Below are positions 40,100 through 40,677 of a DNA stretch of 40,677 nt, piece after piece. Within the stretch, counting starts at the first letter, position 1. Each line of letters begins with the position of its first letter. The notes under the pieces were generated by a model that was given only the letters and a program-made list of their open reading frames with translations, made no database searches and was not told where the DNA came from. The position numbers were made by a program, and so were the translations under genes. The DNA is from Mesorhizobium sp. LNHC252B00 (lineage in GTDB: Bacteria > Pseudomonadota > Alphaproteobacteria > Rhizobiales > Rhizobiaceae). The stretch is from positions 20,749 through 61,425 of the forward strand of contig NZ_AYWO01000021.1 of NCBI RefSeq assembly GCF_000502955.1, given 5' to 3'.

Positions 40100-40238
40100 G
40101 ACCTTTGATAATTCTACTCTGGCGGCCGACTAGCGCGGTTTTCTGCGCTTCCGGTGCTCACGTACTTTAAGTACGCTCCGCTCCGGTTCTCGAAGAACCA
40201 CGCTATTCGACTCGCCAGAGCGAATTCTGAAAGGTCCT
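40098..40238. repeat. Long imperfect palindrome (about 141 bases) between convergent genes
   Basis: Starting AGGACCTTT (40098) and ending AAAGGTCCT (40238), the sequence is an imperfect inverted repeat centred at 40168 in CGTACTT-T-AAGTACG. The outer arms share CTCTGGCG/CGCCAGAG and AGCGCGGTT/AACCACGCT, and the inner arms CCGG and GTACTT, with roughly 70% pairing. It fills the whole gap between the greA stop and the stop of the heptosyltransferase gene, and includes the last bases of both. The inner part (CACGTACTTTAAGTACGCTC) is a recognisable rhizobial repeat. It could act as a two-way terminator. Confidence 0.75.
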
Positions 40239-40677
40239 ATGCCGGCGCTTGTGATTTAAGTGCCGTTAGCCTCTCTGCCTCCGCCACCACCTCCGCCGGA
40301 ATCACACTCTCCCCAGGCGCTGCCAAAAGTGTCGATGAATAGGGCCCGCGCGGGCCGGTGAGACCTGGCTCGGTTGCCAGGAACACCGCAACCGTCGGCA
40401 GGCCGAAAGCGCTGGCGAGGTGGGTCAGCCCGGTGTCGGCGCCGATCACCAGCGTCGAGCGGCCGATGATGGCGGCGATCTCGGCCAGCGGCGATTTCGG
40501 CATCACGACCGTTGACGGGACGGCTTTGGCGATCGCTTCGGCCACGGCCTTCTCGCGCTCGTTCGACCAGGTGGTGACCGGCGCCATTCCCCGCTCAACC
40601 AGCAGGCGGGCGGTTTCGATCCAGTCCTGGACGGGCCATTTCTTGTCTTCGCGGCTGGTGCCGTGCAGCAGGAAGGC
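40237..40677 (-). CDS. Glycosyltransferase family 9 / heptosyltransferase, C-terminal part
   Basis: Partial: 146 residues reach the right window edge without a start. LLHGTSREDKKWPVQDWIET resembles WaaC-type heptosyltransferase I, and IGADTGLTHLASAFGLPTVA is the family donor-site motif (DTGLTHLA). These enzymes add heptose to lipopolysaccharide core on the inner membrane face. The stop codon TAG lies inside the long palindrome shared with greA. The exact position in the core pathway needs the missing N-terminus; other GT9 functions remain possible. Confidence 0.85.
   Translation of the reverse strand, partial: AFLLHGTSREDKKWPVQDWIETARLLVERGMAPVTTWSNEREKAVAEAIAKAVPSTVVMPKSPLAEIAAIIGRSTLVIGADTGLTHLASAFGLPTVAVFLATEPGLTGPRGPYSSTLLAAPGESVIPAEVVAEAERLTALKSQAPA

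Overview
The window is chromosomal DNA of a high-GC alphaproteobacterium of the order Hyphomicrobiales, most like Mesorhizobium. The grounds are protein families and repeats, not a database match: DUF1127 genes, DUF2778 and DUF3775 proteins, extensin-like proteins, a UvrB with long rhizobial-type extensions, and several classes of palindromic intergenic repeat that I recognise from rhizobial genomes. No rRNA, tRNA, CRISPR array, phage, conjugation gene or intact insertion sequence was seen. It reads as ordinary chromosome with patches of gene decay.

Layout. 0.1-6 kb: a TPR-sulfotransferase, two small cytosolic proteins (DUF1428 and a VOC protein), a DUF1127 protein, a HigBA module whose toxin is frameshifted, and an ABC-F ATPase split in two by another single-base frameshift. 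6-14 kb: an EamA permease, uvrB with an in-frame palindromic repeat, a membrane-anchored DUF2778 (Tlde1-like) protein and a secreted EF-hand protein. 14-22 kb: a CapA-like protein, a DUF3137 membrane protein, a DUF2314 protein, a secreted or anchored FAD oxidase with a small exported partner, a RibD/DHFR-like reductase, a small putative lipoprotein and a two-gene membrane operon of unknown function. 22-30 kb: a lipid-kinase-like protein; a tightly coupled catabolic operon (GMC oxidoreductase, acid-sugar dehydratase-like enolase-superfamily enzyme, beta-hydroxyacid dehydrogenase); a long-form PurC; an acyl-CoA thioesterase; and an HxlR regulator divergent from an NADPH-dependent FMN reductase. 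30-41 kb: a decayed quinone oxidoreductase, a second EamA permease, a winged-helix/TolB-like/TPR regulator divergent from a second DUF1127 gene, a CorC-type transporter, an NTF2-like remnant, an LssY-type protein, two tandem extensin-like envelope proteins, DUF3775, a secreted TPR protein, greA with a possible attenuating leader, and the C-terminal part of a heptosyltransferase cut by the window end.

Genes that plausibly work together. The GMC, dehydratase and dehydrogenase genes share 4-base start/stop overlaps and look like one route for oxidising and dehydrating a sugar or sugar acid. The HxlR regulator and flavin reductase share a short region with a perfect inverted repeat, like the YodB-AzoR1 arrangement of quinone sensing. 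Many window genes are exported or in the envelope (DUF2778, extensin pair, CapA-like, EF-hand protein, FAD oxidase pair, heptosyltransferase).

Most interesting points: three loci (higB, the ABC-F gene, the NTF2-like remnant) each appear to lack one base; a palindromic element is translated inside uvrB; the greA leader carries a terminator-like hairpin about where E. coli greA makes its GraL leader RNAs; and a 141-base imperfect palindrome separates greA from the convergent heptosyltransferase gene.
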